A DNA stretch of 64,000 nt from positions 131,462-195,461 of the forward strand of contig JACCPH010000011.1 of the NCBI GenBank assembly GCA_014183095.1, written 5' to 3'. The stretch is from Harringtonia aguacate. Its lineage: Eukaryota > Ascomycota > Sordariomycetes > Ophiostomatales > Ophiostomataceae. The notes under the pieces were generated by a model, which saw nothing but the letters and a program-made list of their open reading frames with translations, did no database searches and was not told where the DNA came from. The position numbers and the translations under genes were made by a program. Positions within the stretch are counted from its first letter, which is position 1, and each line of letters starts with the position of its first letter. Of the stretch, positions 21,806 through 33,600 are shown in pieces.

Positions 21806-24005
21806 AAGCTAACCATCCCGGCTCAGCCGTCCACACAGTCCACGCCTCAACCTCCATCCGTCGCGTCCGCCTCGCCGTTTCCGCCTCCGCAGTTGACCCA
21901 GGCATGTTTCCCACCCGCCGGCTCGGTCCCCAGAATAACCATAGAGTCGGTAAAAGATGATATCGAGCGGTTGATCCATGCAACCAAGGCGGAATTTGCA
22001 GAGAAGTCGTATGATGCCAGTGTAGCAGCAAGGCTGAAGGCACTACTGGACCTGCAGATGATCCTAAAGAGCCAAAACCTCGAGTACGACAAGTTGATGC
22101 TTGTAAAGAACCAAATTGATGCGCTCTCTGTAAACTTGCCGGCCCATCTCAAGGCCCAGGTTGCCCCTACAGCAACGCCGCCGGCAGGGTTCGCCCCGTA
22201 CCAACCGCCGTCGGCATCAGCATCTGCCGGAGCACCAGCGCCAGCACATCAGCCACTCTCAGCAGCGGTCGCAGCCGCTGCTGCTGCCGCCTTGGCGGCT
22301 GCGCGGAATCAGGGGGCGGCCGCCCAACCACCACTAGCTGCTGCACCCCAGCCGGCGGTGTCGATCGACTCGCTGCTTGGAAAGGGTGCATTGGCGGCTC
22401 TCTTGGCTGCTCGGCAGCAGCAGCCACAGCCGCAACCGCAGCCGCAACCACAGCCGCAACTACAGCCGCAACTACAGCCGCTGCCGGCAGCAGTCTCAGC
22501 ATTGTTTGCACCACCGGCTCAGCATGCTCCTGGGCTTCCCATGGGAGGCGTCGCACCGACCGCAGGCGGCAACGCCGGCAATCCGCTCGCGTTGATGGAC
22601 ATGCTGCGGAAGGCCGGACTGCTGCAGCAGCCAGGGGCCTCAGCACCACCGCCTGTGACAGCCCCCACGCCGGTAGCACTGGCCTCGGGCCTGGCCAATG
22701 CCATCCAGTCGGGCTGGCTGCATACCTTGGGAGCGCGAGAGCCTCTGCGGGAGATCCGAAACGAGATCTCCTTCCAGACAGCGTCTCTGAAAAAGTGAGT
22801 CTGGACAGATCCTCTCTCCCTCTCTATATCTATCGCAGTGTGCCGATTTAACTAAACTGACCATTCGTAGATTCCGTCCGCATTTGCTCTCGCTGATGTA
22901 CGACGACCTCGGCCCGCCGTGTACGCAGTGCGGCCGGCGTTTCCGAACAGACGATGCCGGGCGCACAGCCAAGACTGCGCACATGGACTGGCACTTCCGC
23001 GTGCACCAGCGCATCGTCGAGGCCGAGAAGCGCGGCCAGCATCGCAGCTGGTATGTCGACCCCACGGACTGGATACGTTCGCGCGAGGCTCCCGACGCCG
23101 ACAGGGCCGACCTCGGCGGCGACGGCAGCGGCGGCCATGGGAACGGGGGCGGTGCCGGCGGCGGGCTGGGCAGCTCGTCGGGGGCAGCCGGCAGCGGCGG
23201 TGCCGGTGGATCCGGCAAGGTGCAGTGGATACCGGTCCCGAGCGGCGGCGCCGGCACCAACCAGGTGTGCCCCATCTGCCAGGAGCGGTTTGAGATGAAG
23301 TGGCTGGATGAGGCCCAGGAGTGGGTGTGGATCGACGCCGTCCAGATCGGCTCGCGGGTCTACCACGCCAGCTGCCACGCCGAGGCCACCAAGGGCGGCG
23401 TCAACCGCGATCACCCGGCTGCCGCAGCCATGGCAGCCATGCTGTCCGGGTCCGGCCCGCTGCCACCAACAGGACCGAGCATGGGATACGCGGCCCGGGA
23501 CGGACGCCGTATCCGCAACACACCCGAACCCGTGCTGGGCAAGCGGAAAGCCGAAGACGGGTATTCTCCGGTGGCCAGCAGCAACAGTAGCATTCAGCAT
23601 CAAAACCAACAGAAGCAGCAGCAGCAACAGCAACTACAACAACAACAGCAGCAACAGCAGCAGCACGCGAACAACCGCCGGGACACAGGACCGCCGCCAG
23701 GAGCTCCGCAAGGGCCCGGTGGTTTTCACGGCGGCGGACGCGAAAAGAGCGGCCGCAGCGGGCGCAAGAAGAAGCGCAACGGCGGCGGAGGCGGGGGCGG
23801 CGGCCGGCGGGGCCCGCCCGATCTGGACCGTGTCGACCCGGACATTGGCGGCGGCGGCAGCCGCGGCCACGGACGCAACGGCAAGCGAGGTGGTGCCGGC
23901 ACATACTGGAATGACGGCGGGGGCGGCGGGGGCGGCGCAGGCGGCATGCACACCGACGGCGGGCCAGACGACGTCAAGGTCGATCTCAATGCGCTGCCGT
24001 ACTAG
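21001..24005 (+). CDS. PCF11: Pcf11, cleavage factor IA subunit with CTD-interacting domain (921 aa, four exons)
   Basis: mRNA 3'-end cleavage and transcription termination factor that binds the phosphorylated Pol II CTD. Exons 21001-21168, 21236-21730, 21827-22794 and 22871-24005; introns 21169-21235, 21731-21826 and 22795-22870. Residues 1-~135 form the CID (FRDALEGLTMNSRVEITTLT, then after intron 1 ARKLPALYLLDSIVKNVGTPY). The middle is Gln/Pro/Ala-rich, with a helical segment around ESVKDDIERLIHATKAEF. The C-terminal half has two zinc-knuckle regions flanking the Clp1-binding segment: PPCTQCGRRF with a HMDWHFRVHQ motif, and CPICQERFEMKW with SRVYHASCH, followed by GlyGln-rich sequence. Intron 2 is 96 bp, stop-free in frame and made largely of CA and GA repeats, so read-through gives a spurious 32-residue insert. 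The gene converges with the RING gene. Confidence 0.94.
21769..21806. repeat. (CA)n-(GA)n compound microsatellite in PCF11 intron 2
   Basis: About seven CA units followed directly by about eleven GA units inside intron 21731-21826. Confidence 0.9.
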
Positions 24006-25053
24006 GACTCAGGCCATGGATTTTTGGGGCGTTTTTTTTTCGTCTTGTTTTCCCTCCTTTGTTCTTTCTCTCTCTCTCTCGGTTGTCTAAGCATCACAAC
24101 ATTTGCGAAGCGGCGTGTCATGCTTCCTTTTTTTTCTCTCTACTCTTTTTCACCACAAGGGGAAAAGAGCATATGGGCGTTTGTTTTCGGGGCGTGCTGT
24201 GGGAAAAGGAGGGAGAGGGAGGGGGGAGGGAGAGGGAAGTCGGTGTCCTGTGTGTGTGTGTGTGTGTATGTGTGTATGTGGGTTTTGTTTTTGTTTCTGA
24301 TTTGGCGGGTTTATTTGCTTTCCTTGTTTCCTTGCCCGCTTGGTTCGGTATCAGCGATCTAAAGATGCATAGCATTTGTCGGGAAGCATGGAAGAGACCA
24401 GGGCGCAAGACGTATTTAGAACATGTCAAATTCAAGCCTCACGGGCTATTCCTATTACTACCAGTTGCTTCGTGTAATGGCAAGGCACAAATCGAGCACG
24501 GATAGTACTTGCAGTTGAAAAAAACTCTTGTAAATTTCATCTACACACCACTTGTTTTCTCGGCTAATACCACCCACCATCAAGGAAACATGGACGGCCG
24601 GAGCTCTCCCGGCCCCAAGCGGCCGTTCATCGTCTCGTCCTTTTCCCATCCTGCCATCTATCAAGAGAAAGTGCATGCCATTCCATCCCTCACAAACCGA
24701 AAAAAAAAAAAAAAAAAGCGTAAACATTCCGAAACACCTTGCAATGCAGGAAGATCTCCCATGGCCCAATCCAGGGAGAGAAGACATGTGTTCGTGCAAA
24801 AAAAAACAAGATAGCAAAAAGGATAGCAAACAGGACAACAAAAGGACAGCAAAATGACAGCAAAAGGCAGATTAAAGCATAAGACAGCGCTCCATTATGT
24901 CGTGATGAAAAATCGTCCTAGGTTGTCGTCTAAAAATGAAATCGGCACCTAGTCGTAGTCGTACTTTTTGAGATTCGTCTGCGCGTGTTGATTAAAGCAG
25001 ACGGTTGGCCATGAGTGAATAAAAGCCGGAGAGAGATGGCGGCCTGTGCCGAA
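24006..25053. other. Convergent intergenic region (PCF11 / RING gene)
   Basis: Two 3' flanks. Holds T-rich tracts, a (GT)n microsatellite at about 24248-24267, an A17-type run near 24701-24717 and imperfect AGCAAAAGGACAGCAAA-type repeats at about 24815-24865. No gene is seen. Confidence 0.7.
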
Positions 25054-26881
25054 TCAACTTGCTGGACTGCCTGCTCGGGAGCCGTCGCGACTTGATGCGC
25101 CGGGCGACTGCACCCGTGTCCGGATGCGGAACTTGTCGCGCAGACGCTTTGTCAGCTTGGCGGATCGGCTGCGTTCGTCCTCGCCGTCTGCCGGATCCAC
25201 CGCCGCCGAAGACGCTTCTTGTCCCTGTGCCGTCTGGTTTTCGGTGCGGTACCGGCGAAGCGCCTCAATGCGCTCTTCGATAGGAGCGTGCCGCAGGCGG
25301 TTCAAGTCGAAGAGACGAGTGGCCCGGCGGTGATGATGGCTGGTCACTGCGGACTCCGCGACCACACCGCTAGCCTCGTCGGCATCCAGCGGCGGTGGCA
25401 GGTCGTCCGCCTCGTCGGTACTCGGGCGGTGAGTGCTGGCGGAGGCACCAGGATGAAGGTCGAGGCGGCTATCAAGCTGTCAGGAAAGGCAGAAACAAAA
25501 ATGATGAAAACAGAGAAAAAAAGAAAGAGAGAGAGACAGAATAAAAAAACTCACCACAACGGACAGGTTCCGGAGACGTTGATCAACCACGGGTCGACAC
25601 ATGTGGGATGGAACTTGTGGTTGCATGGCAAGACGCGCACGTCTTCGCCGACCGTAAAGTCTTCCGTGCAGATAGAGCAGCCGAGGTGGTTGTCGTCCAC
25701 GGTGGCCCCAGCGTCCTCGGCAGACGACCCTGCCGTGTTGGCGGCGCCAATGGCTGTAGTGGTCTCCTCTGTGGCCACAGCAGCACCGCCGGCGTTGACA
25801 GCCGGTTCGCTGGCTGCTTTGGACTTGGCTTGACCCTCGTCGGGCACGGCTGAGAGGTTGCGGGCCTGGACATCCGTCTGGTTGTTGGCAGCTGCAGCAT
25901 TGACGCCCAGACCGTCGTGGGTGGTGCGGATGTTGGGGCCGCTCTCTAGCTCCGTGTTGGGGTCGGGCTTGACCGGCATCGACTCGCCAAATTTCACAAT
26001 GGGAATGGTGTCCAGCACGGCGCGAGCGATGCCCTTGACACGGCTCTGGCGCGGGCGGCCATTGTAACCACTGCGCGGGCCATATCGCTCGGGGTGACGG
26101 TGAGCACGGAAGGCGCCGGTGGCGATGATGATCAGAAACAGCAAGGTGATGAGGCCCGTGATGCTGTACAAAATGCTCATGGCAATAGCAGAGTTGTTGC
26201 TGGTCTTGGTGTCGGAGTCGCTGTCGTCGTCGGTCGAGTTGCCCGAGATGGTTGCATAGACGGTTCCGGTGGCAAAGTCACTGGCGTTCAGAGCTGCCGT
26301 CGTGCTGGTCATCGTCACCATGCTGAGGATGTTCTGGTATGATAGGTCACTGCCCGAAAGACCGCAGGCGACGCCTTCCTCGGTGTAGAGGAGAATGGCA
26401 GTGGGCGCATTGTCCATGAGAGTGTTGAAGACGCTGTTCTGGTCGATAAAGGACGAGTTCATGTCGTCGCAGCTGAGGAAAGCAATCTCGCTGCCAGAGA
26501 TGTTGGCATAGTTGGAGACGGTGGCCAAGACGAGCTCGCCTTGAATGTTGAGCGTCTGCGATGGGTTAGCTGCGCCGCTCGTCTGTCCTGGCCCGGCCTG
26601 GCCCGGCCTGGCCTGCCGTGTCTGCCGTGTCTGCCCAGACTTACCGATCGTATGGACGAGCGGTTGAGGCCCATCATCTCGGTCAATGGCACGACGGTGT
26701 AGGCCGTTGTCGGGATGCTATTTGCGCCAGAGAAGGAGACGCCGAGGACCATTTCGGCCTTGACCATATCCTGGGATATGGTGGTCACAGAATATATCTT
26801 GCCAGTGCCGGAGGTGTCGGCGGAGACCGCGGCAGCCCAAGAGGCTGCCGCTGCCGCAAGCAGCCTTGTCCACGAAACCAT
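25054..26881 (-). CDS. Single-pass membrane RING-H2 ubiquitin ligase (550 aa, three exons)
   Basis: Probable endomembrane E3 ligase of the PA-TM-RING type. Exons on the minus strand: 26645-26881, 25555-26555 and 25054-25468; introns 26556-26644 and 25469-25554. Signal peptide at MVSWTRLLAAAAASWAAAVSA, then a lumenal region (about 22-200) with N-glycosylation sequons, a TM helix at about 201-226 (ITGLITLLFLIIIATGAF), and a cytoplasmic RING-H2 at 372-413 with C372, C375, C390, H392, H395, C398, C410 and C413. The last Cys codon is split by intron 2. Using the downstream acceptor GATAG and not CTGACAG keeps frame and gives CPLCRLDLHPG, the expected RING exit; the nearer AG would shift frame. The tail is basic and Ser-rich. 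The PA-like nature of the lumenal part is inferred from architecture. Confidence 0.9.
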
Positions 26882-28009
26882 CCTGACAGTTCGGTTCCCC
26901 TCAGGGGCGGGCGTGGCTTGGGAGTGAGCTCGCGCTGGCGACGGTCAACGTCGCGGAGGTGGCAGAGGGAAAAATGATGGCAATGGGTGACGGTGGAAGC
27001 CAAATCAGCGGGCGTTGTGGTCGGCGAAAAAGCAGAGGCAATGTCGCTACAGTCGAGTCGTATAAAAAGGGCGAGGGAGGTGAGGGAAGTGAGGGAAGCA
27101 AGAGGGTAAAGAGTGAAGAAGCAGCATGGAAAAGTGACCGAGAGAGAGAGAGAGAGAGGAAAATGTGGAGAAACTGCTGACGAGGAGACTGATGACGGAG
27201 ACCTAGAGCAAGGTCGATGAAGAGATGGAATCAAATGTGGCTGAGGGAGGAGGAGGGGGGGGGTGAGAGGGTGTAAGAGGAGGCGCCGGGCAGGTTACAT
27301 AGTCGTCCGTGCCGGGTCCTCGGGTTGGGTCTTCTTGATCATCGACCGCAGATGTGCAGCAGAGATGCAGAGAGACGGGGAGAGACAGGCTAGACAGGCT
27401 AAGCCTCAGGCTCAAGCAGGTTAGGATTAGCGGCGGGAGATCGCAGGGCAGGGTGGGATGCGAGCGAGGGGTCACAGTGGTGGGCGAAGCAGGAGAGTGA
27501 GAAGGCGATACAATGGTGACGAAACGACGAGACGTGAAAAAAAAAAAAGAGACGGCGGATGGCAAAGGGGACCCGATCTGTCCGGAGGCTCAAGGTTTGC
27601 GATAAACGGCAGGAGCGGGTCTGCCAAGCGCCAAGGCGGACAAATCGATCCTGGGAGGGAAAGCGCTAGGTCACAACTGCTAACAGATGACAGAACGCCG
27701 TCACGAGACAGAAGCCGCCACAGAAGAGAAGAGAGCAGATCTGCAACTGGTGAGGGCAGGAGAGAGACTAGCAGGGGTGCAGGCACAGAGTCACGAAGAG
27801 GAGGAGGGAGAGGGCAAAAAAAAAAAAAAAAAAAGGTCTGGGCGATGATCCGCGACAGAGCAGCAGCAGCCTGAGACGCGGAGATGTTTTGGTGGTGCAG
27901 CGTAGTTAAAGCGCACGCAGAAATGGGCGGAAGCCCCGGGGCCCCACTTTTGACTTCTACGTACGATAACTATGTTGGAGGAATCGCTTTGGAGGGTCCT
28001 TGACGTAGG

Positions 28010-28011
<2 letters not shown>

Positions 28012-28043
<32 letters not shown>

Positions 28044-28056
28044 GGGAGGGAGGGCT
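28012..28056. repeat. G31 homopolymer followed by GGGA repeats
   Basis: Thirty-one consecutive G at 28012-28042, then AGGGAGGGAGGG. A candidate G-quadruplex on the plus strand and a likely site of length error in the assembly. Confidence 0.95.
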
Positions 28057-28772
28057 TAATATTGCCCCGTAGCCCGGGGAGCAGCGGCGGATAATACAGC
28101 GTTTTGTATGGGCAGCCGTTCGCACTAGAAAGGACTCGGTCCCGATAACGATAAGCTTGTGGTCAGTGGACGAGAGGGCTAGTCTGGTCCGGCTGATTTA
28201 GTCAGCCCACGCCCTCAACTGTCCCCCTGGTCACCTTCTCTCTTCGGCTCTCGTTTTCAGGGTTCACCACCGGCGAGTCACGGAGCACACGGCGGGCGGC
28301 GGTCTCTGCACAACTACCGTTGCCACCCCCAACTTTTTTTGCATGTGCGTGTGCGTGTGTGCACAGCCCGACCCCACAGAATTGGCCCCCCCCGCCGTCC
28401 TTCCTGCTTGCTCCTTCCGTCAGCGGTCGCAGGCGCAGCGCATCAGTCCATTCCATGCCTCTCCCAGGCGCTGGGTGAGCCGGTGCCGAGCCTGCCGAGC
28501 CTGCCGAGAGCCTAGGTGAGCGCGGCGCCACGCCATCGCCTGGTCTCGTGAGCGTCCTCCCCTCTTTCTCTCTCTCTCTCTCTCTGGACGCACCCGATCG
28601 CCGAGGCACGCACTCGTATATGCGAGTAATGCGGTGCTCGGCCACAGACACGCGAGTGTGTGACCGGACGGAGAGTGGTTTGTCTCTGTTGCAATGTTCT
28701 AGCCCTCTCATGCTGTGCATCGGTCCCGGGACTGCTCTGGGAGCAGGTAGGACAGCGGCCGCGCATTTTGGG

Positions 28773-28847
28773 GTGCTTTTTTATTTATTTATTTTTTATT
28801 TATTTTTATTTATTTTTTCATTTATTATTTTATTTTATTTTATTTTG
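28773..28847. repeat. TTTA/TTTTA-rich simple-sequence tract
   Basis: About 75 bp made almost wholly of TTTA, TTTTA and TTTTTTA units, sharply AT-rich against GC-rich flanks. Confidence 0.9.
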
Positions 28848-29837
28848 CTGTGTTAACGATCGGGTTACATTGACCAGTGCCTGCGAGTCAAGTCGAAATA
28901 ATGCAACGGTGCAGCAGCCAATTCTCGTGTTCTCATGCTCTGGCCGGCGGCTGTAGGGCTCGCGTGCCGCTGACCGCTGCTTGGAAGATCTACGGCGGCA
29001 AGAGAAACGGGCACAAAGAGGAAGAGCTGCGGGTGGTTGTTGCACGTTTCAGATGCGAAAACTTCCGTCGGACAAGACAGGGAGGGTAGGTAGGGCAAGA
29101 CGAGAGGATTCACACTGCGCCGAAAAGGCGTGATATGCTGAGCGGATGAGTTCAGCCGTCGGAAAAAACAGCCGGCAGGACGGCCTGGTCTCTCTGTGCA
29201 GAGAATATGCTGCCTGCGTCATTGGTGTCAACGCCAGCAATGTTGGAGAATGCCAAACAGATCGTCCACGTCGCCACGCTCTCGCAGCGACGGCAGCCGA
29301 TCGGACGTCTCACAGCCGGCGCTCGAGCGAGGACTCAAGAATAAGGTTGATGCTGGGGCATTTCACGGTCAGGCCTGTTTCCAGTGTCTCTCTGGCTTGT
29401 TCTTGTTCGTTTCCCTGGTCATCCCGGCCGGATCAGCACACATCACGTAGGAAATGTCCGAAATGCCGGGGCGAGTGCAGCGACACAACAAAAAAGGGCA
29501 GACACGGGGGTCGGATAGTCAGATCAAACAGGTGCAGGTGTATTCATCGCCTTGGAAACCCCAAAGCAGGGATATATGCCTCTCTTCCGTAGTCCCGCAG
29601 TCCACTCTCCCATTTTTTTCTTCTAGCACGACGCAATGGCAAAATGTAAACCTGGATATCGAATGCCGTCTCTCTGCAGCAACACGCGTATTTTCAGACA
29701 CTGCCCCCCTCTCCCAGACTCGTTTCTGCCGTCGGCCTTGTGTGTGTCTGGCGGTCTCCGCTGATGTGAAACAGCAAGCTGGGGGGCGCTGACCGGCGGC
29801 ATCCCAGCAGGGTGTTCTTTTCTGGCCGCTTTCAGCT

Positions 29838-30650
29838 TCAAATCTCCTCCATGTCCTCCAGGTCGTCCAGCACGCCGTACTGGTCGCCGACCTCGACGCG
29901 CTCCGGCCGCACAAAGACGCCGCGCTTGACGACGTCCTGGCCGGGGGTCGGGGCCGTGCCCCAGTAGCGGGTTCCGGCGATGCTGCCGTCGTTCTTGCCG
30001 CCGACGGGCTCGTCCAGCTCGACGCCGACCCAAGTGCCGGCGGCGGCGGAGGAGGAGGCGGAGGAGGAAGTGCTGTGGCTGTTGGCTGCCGCCGCTGCCG
30101 CCGCAATCTCGGGCACCTCGCCCACGTACTTGACGACGCCGCGGCGGGCATCGTCGCCGGCGACACGGCAGCGGCGGCCGACGGCGATGCCGCGGGCGGT
30201 GGCCTCGGCGGCAAAGGCGGCGATGCGGGCGCGGGCGTGGTCGGGGGCGGCCGGGTCGAAGCGGCCGAGCTTCTGGGTGCGCTTCCAGGCGAGGACGGAG
30301 TCGGTCTTGGCGGCGTACTCGTCCTCGGGCATGACGTACTTGTCGACGCCGGCGCTGTCGGAGAGGTTAAGGCGGGCGGCGGGCGGCCGGGTGTCGACGA
30401 CGCGCAGCTCGGCATAGGGCACGAGCGGGAACTGGGCCAGGTGCACGGCGTCCTCGTCGGCGGCCGTCACTGGCACGTCCTGCGACGCGTCGCGCACGGC
30501 GGCCGGCCGCAGGTACAGCCGCTGCGCCGACGGCGGGATGCCCGTGATGGGCTCGAGCTTGGCCTTGAGCTGGCTGATGGTCCAGGCCGGCGTGATGCGG
30601 CGCTCGGCCTCGGCGTTGTCCGAGACAACCTGCAGCGGGACGTCAGCCAT
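29838..30650 (-). CDS. Tubulin-folding cofactor B, UBL + CAP-Gly (270 aa)
   Basis: Homologue of TBCB (S. pombe Alp11, S. cerevisiae Alf1), which binds alpha-tubulin during folding and dimer assembly. Intronless; ATG at 30650 in a GCCATGGCTG-like context. Residues 1-~90 form the ubiquitin-like domain (TISQLKAKLEPITGIPP, QRLYLRP), followed by a helical linker (VMPEDEYAAKTDSVLAWKR). The CAP-Gly domain at about 150-255 includes GRRCRV, RGVVKYVGEVP, GTWVGVELDEPVGGKNDGS and RYWG. An Ala/Ser-rich insert of about 25 residues splits the CAP-Gly between VGEVPE and GTWVG. The C-terminus DLEDMEEI is the acidic tail typical of TBCB. Confidence 0.94.
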   Translation of the reverse strand: MADVPLQVVSDNAEAERRITPAWTISQLKAKLEPITGIPPSAQRLYLRPAAVRDASQDVPVTAADEDAVHLAQFPLVPYAELRVVDTRPPAARLNLSDSAGVDKYVMPEDEYAAKTDSVLAWKRTQKLGRFDPAAPDHARARIAAFAAEATARGIAVGRRCRVAGDDARRGVVKYVGEVPEIAAAAAAANSHSTSSSASSSAAAGTWVGVELDEPVGGKNDGSIAGTRYWGTAPTPGQDVVKRGVFVRPERVEVGDQYGVLDDLEDMEEI

Positions 30651-33600
30651 GGTGGCTATGCAGTCTGAGAAAAAGGCAAAAAAATGAATGAGAAGAAAGA
30701 CGCAGTCGGGTTCGCGGCTTGGGGCTGTGTCGGGCCTGGGCGCGGATGATGAGACCAAAACGTGCCTAAAATTGTGCACGGCGACATAAAATTTAATGTC
30801 CACAATTGATTGGCCGCCAGCCAACTCGACAAACCTCAGGCTGGACCACCTGCCAGTCCCAAGCCACCACGCGTACAGAAAGTGATCCGAGAAATGGAAT
30901 CAAGCATGGAATCAAGAATGGAATCAAGATGGAATCAAGCACAGTCATGTTACCGTACAAGCGGTCTCTCTTCTCCAGAAGGAAAGACGCCGTCTTTGTC
31001 TAGTCTAGAAGGCGCACAGCTCTGCTTCACATGTGCTAAGAAAAAGGCAAAAAATCAAAGCAGACAATGTCTGCTGCCGTAGCTGTGGCAGGACCAGAAC
31101 ACAGCTTGATTTGTCTTTCTTGTCTTCCTATACTCAGCGACAACACAGGTCTGACAATCTGACGAACCAAGGAAAGAGTAAGCTGGGCTCACCCACTTCC
31201 TCACTTCCCCCCTTCTCTCTCTCTCTCTCTCCGACGACCTCCTTTTCACGCCGTCGCCATCTCATGGCACAGCATCACGGATAGGTAGACAGATGACGTG
31301 TTACTAAGTGACAGCTTTCAGAGCAGTCCCCCCCCCCTTTCTTCCCCATCCTCTCCCGCGGACGAAGCACCAGCGCCGCTTCGGCGGTCGGGCAAACGCC
31401 TTGGTGCAAAACATTGTCACACACACACACATATGCCGCACATGTCTCTCTTGTTGGATTATGGTTGTGTGTCCCCGGTGGAAGGGAGTGTGTGAGGGGT
31501 GGAAGGTGTGGAAGAAGTGGAAGGTGTGGAAGAGGTGAGGGAGAGGAGGAAGATGCCGTGCTTTCGCAGACGTCGTGTTCCGTTCAACAATGTTTGTTTG
31601 CTGTCCTACCCCCTCCCCCCCCCGTGCTCGCTGTTTCCTTTGTTCTCTGCAGGGCTTCGTTGCACAGAAGCCAAGATGACGCATTCGCCGTCGGGCCCGA
31701 GCGGCAGCACTGGGAAAGGGCGAGAGGAGAAAACGAGAAGAAGAAAAGTAAAAGAAAAAAAAAAACAAAAAACAACGCAGGGCTCTGCCGGTTTCGTGCT
31801 GTCGCACAGCATGCAAGGACAGCGGGCAGCAAGCAGCAGCAGACCGAGTCCCCCCCGAGGAGGTATCTCGTGCCGACAGCTTCTGAAGCTCTGCCATGTT
31901 CGTATTGTCGCTTTAGAGGGGGGGGGGGTCCCGGAGCCTCGACAAGGAAGAAATGGTGGTGGGAGCCGTCCGTCCATCCGTCCGTCCCCATCCGTCCGTC
32001 TGCAGACGGGAAGCGCAGACGACAGACACATGCATGCGTTTCCAATATATTGCACGTCTGCGAACGCTGCCGCCAGATGTCTCTTTTTTTTTTTTTTTGT
32101 TTTTGGCAGCGGTGACACAGACAGACGGCAGGGCATTGTTTCGCCTGGGGGACCATGACGCCATGGTCGGGAGCGGTGAACGGACGTCGACCGTCTCCGG
32201 CTTCCGGGTACATAGCACAATGTCTCGCACCGGAGCTGCCTATTTTGCTACCCGCGGATGCCCTCCCGCCCGTCCGCACGTTACAAAAAGGGCCCTTTGT
32301 GTCTGTGCCTCGTTCTCGGCTGTGTAGCACATATATTGACGTGTACAGTGGAAAAGCACATGGTGCTGGGATGTGATCTACGCCTCGGTGCGTTTCGACA
32401 CCTGTGCACACACAAACATGAAAAAAAAAAGAGCCCGCGAACAAACAGATTCTCACCGTAGACAAGCGCACAGACGGGTACGCACGTTCCAGAACAGCCG
32501 CCTGTGGTCGGTTCACCGAGTGGACCAGAGCATCCTGTGGCCGCAGTCGTCTGGTGCGGTCGTACGCCGTCAAAGGAAGACGGTGGAAGAACGGTGGGCT
32601 GGGGACGGTGGAGAGAAGGAAGACGGAGAGATGCAGTCATCATGTTCTCCTGGCAGCGGAACATGCATCGACATCACCGCAAACCCTCCTCCTCCTCCGC
32701 CACCCTCTCCTCCGCTCCCTGATGCAGAGCCGACGCAAGCTTACAACACTCGCACAGTCGTGTCTGTTCGTGCTCGAGTGCCACCTGCCATCTGGCCACA
32801 GGCCCTTACGGAGGAGCGAGGCCTAGCGTTCTCGATAAGGCTGCTCGTTCTCGGGGGGAGTGTTTTCTGAGATATGACACAAGGAGGAGGGGGGGGGGGG
32901 TGTTTCTATTTCCCTCGGGGGTGCATGGTCAACAGTTCGATATTGGCATCTCCACTCGAAGGAGGGATGACGGATCTGCTGCTGCTGCTGCTGCTGCTGC
33001 TGCCGCTGCTGCCGCTTTTTTTGTTTTGTCTCTGACCGGCAGAGCATGTCGAGGCCAAACGGCCCTCCCGCTGTCAGAAAAACACTCTCGACCCAGGCAG
33101 ACCTGCAGACTGGCAGACTGGCAGACTGGCAGGCAGGCAGGCAGACTTCATGCCGGACAAGGCTGTGGCTCTCCGCGGCCGCAGGGTGACGGATGACCCC
33201 TTGTTGCTCGGGTACACGACGCTAGCACAGGCGGGCGGGCAGGCGGTCCTGCTTGCCTCTCACACATAGGCAGCACTTGTTTCCTGACCGTGTGTGCGGC
33301 ACTGGGCTGTTTCTTTCTTGCCACCTCTTCTCGCCGTGTCCGGCAGAGGCAGCCCGCTCCTCTCGCCAAGGCAGACTGACTGGCACGGCCGGAGTGTTTT
33401 TTTTTTCTTTTTTTTTTTTCACCGCCTACAAGTACGAAAGTACGCTCCCGCGTGCCTTACCCGTGTTCACCGTCCTGTCATCCCAATGGCACAACAACCC
33501 AATCTCTCGGGCATTTGCATGTACTATGTATGGTGAATGACGTTTGTGACCTGTCCCATTTTCCTGTTTCCTCACCTGCGCAGCTCTGGAACCGCATCAT

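Larger units (their letters stand above)
26882..29837. other. Intergenic region between two minus-strand genes, 3.0 kb
   Basis: RING-gene promoter side and 3' flank of cofactor B. It contains purine-rich tracts on the plus strand (about 27050-27260 and 27690-27835), a G31 homopolymer, a (CT)n run near 28566-28584 and a TTTA/TTTTA-rich tract. Open frames here have no family features. No gene is supported. Confidence 0.6.

Noticed and set aside
28773..28847. Possible centromeric or RIP-type AT-rich island
   Set aside because: Only 75 bp of simple TTTA units within GC-rich flanks; too short and not RIP-like.
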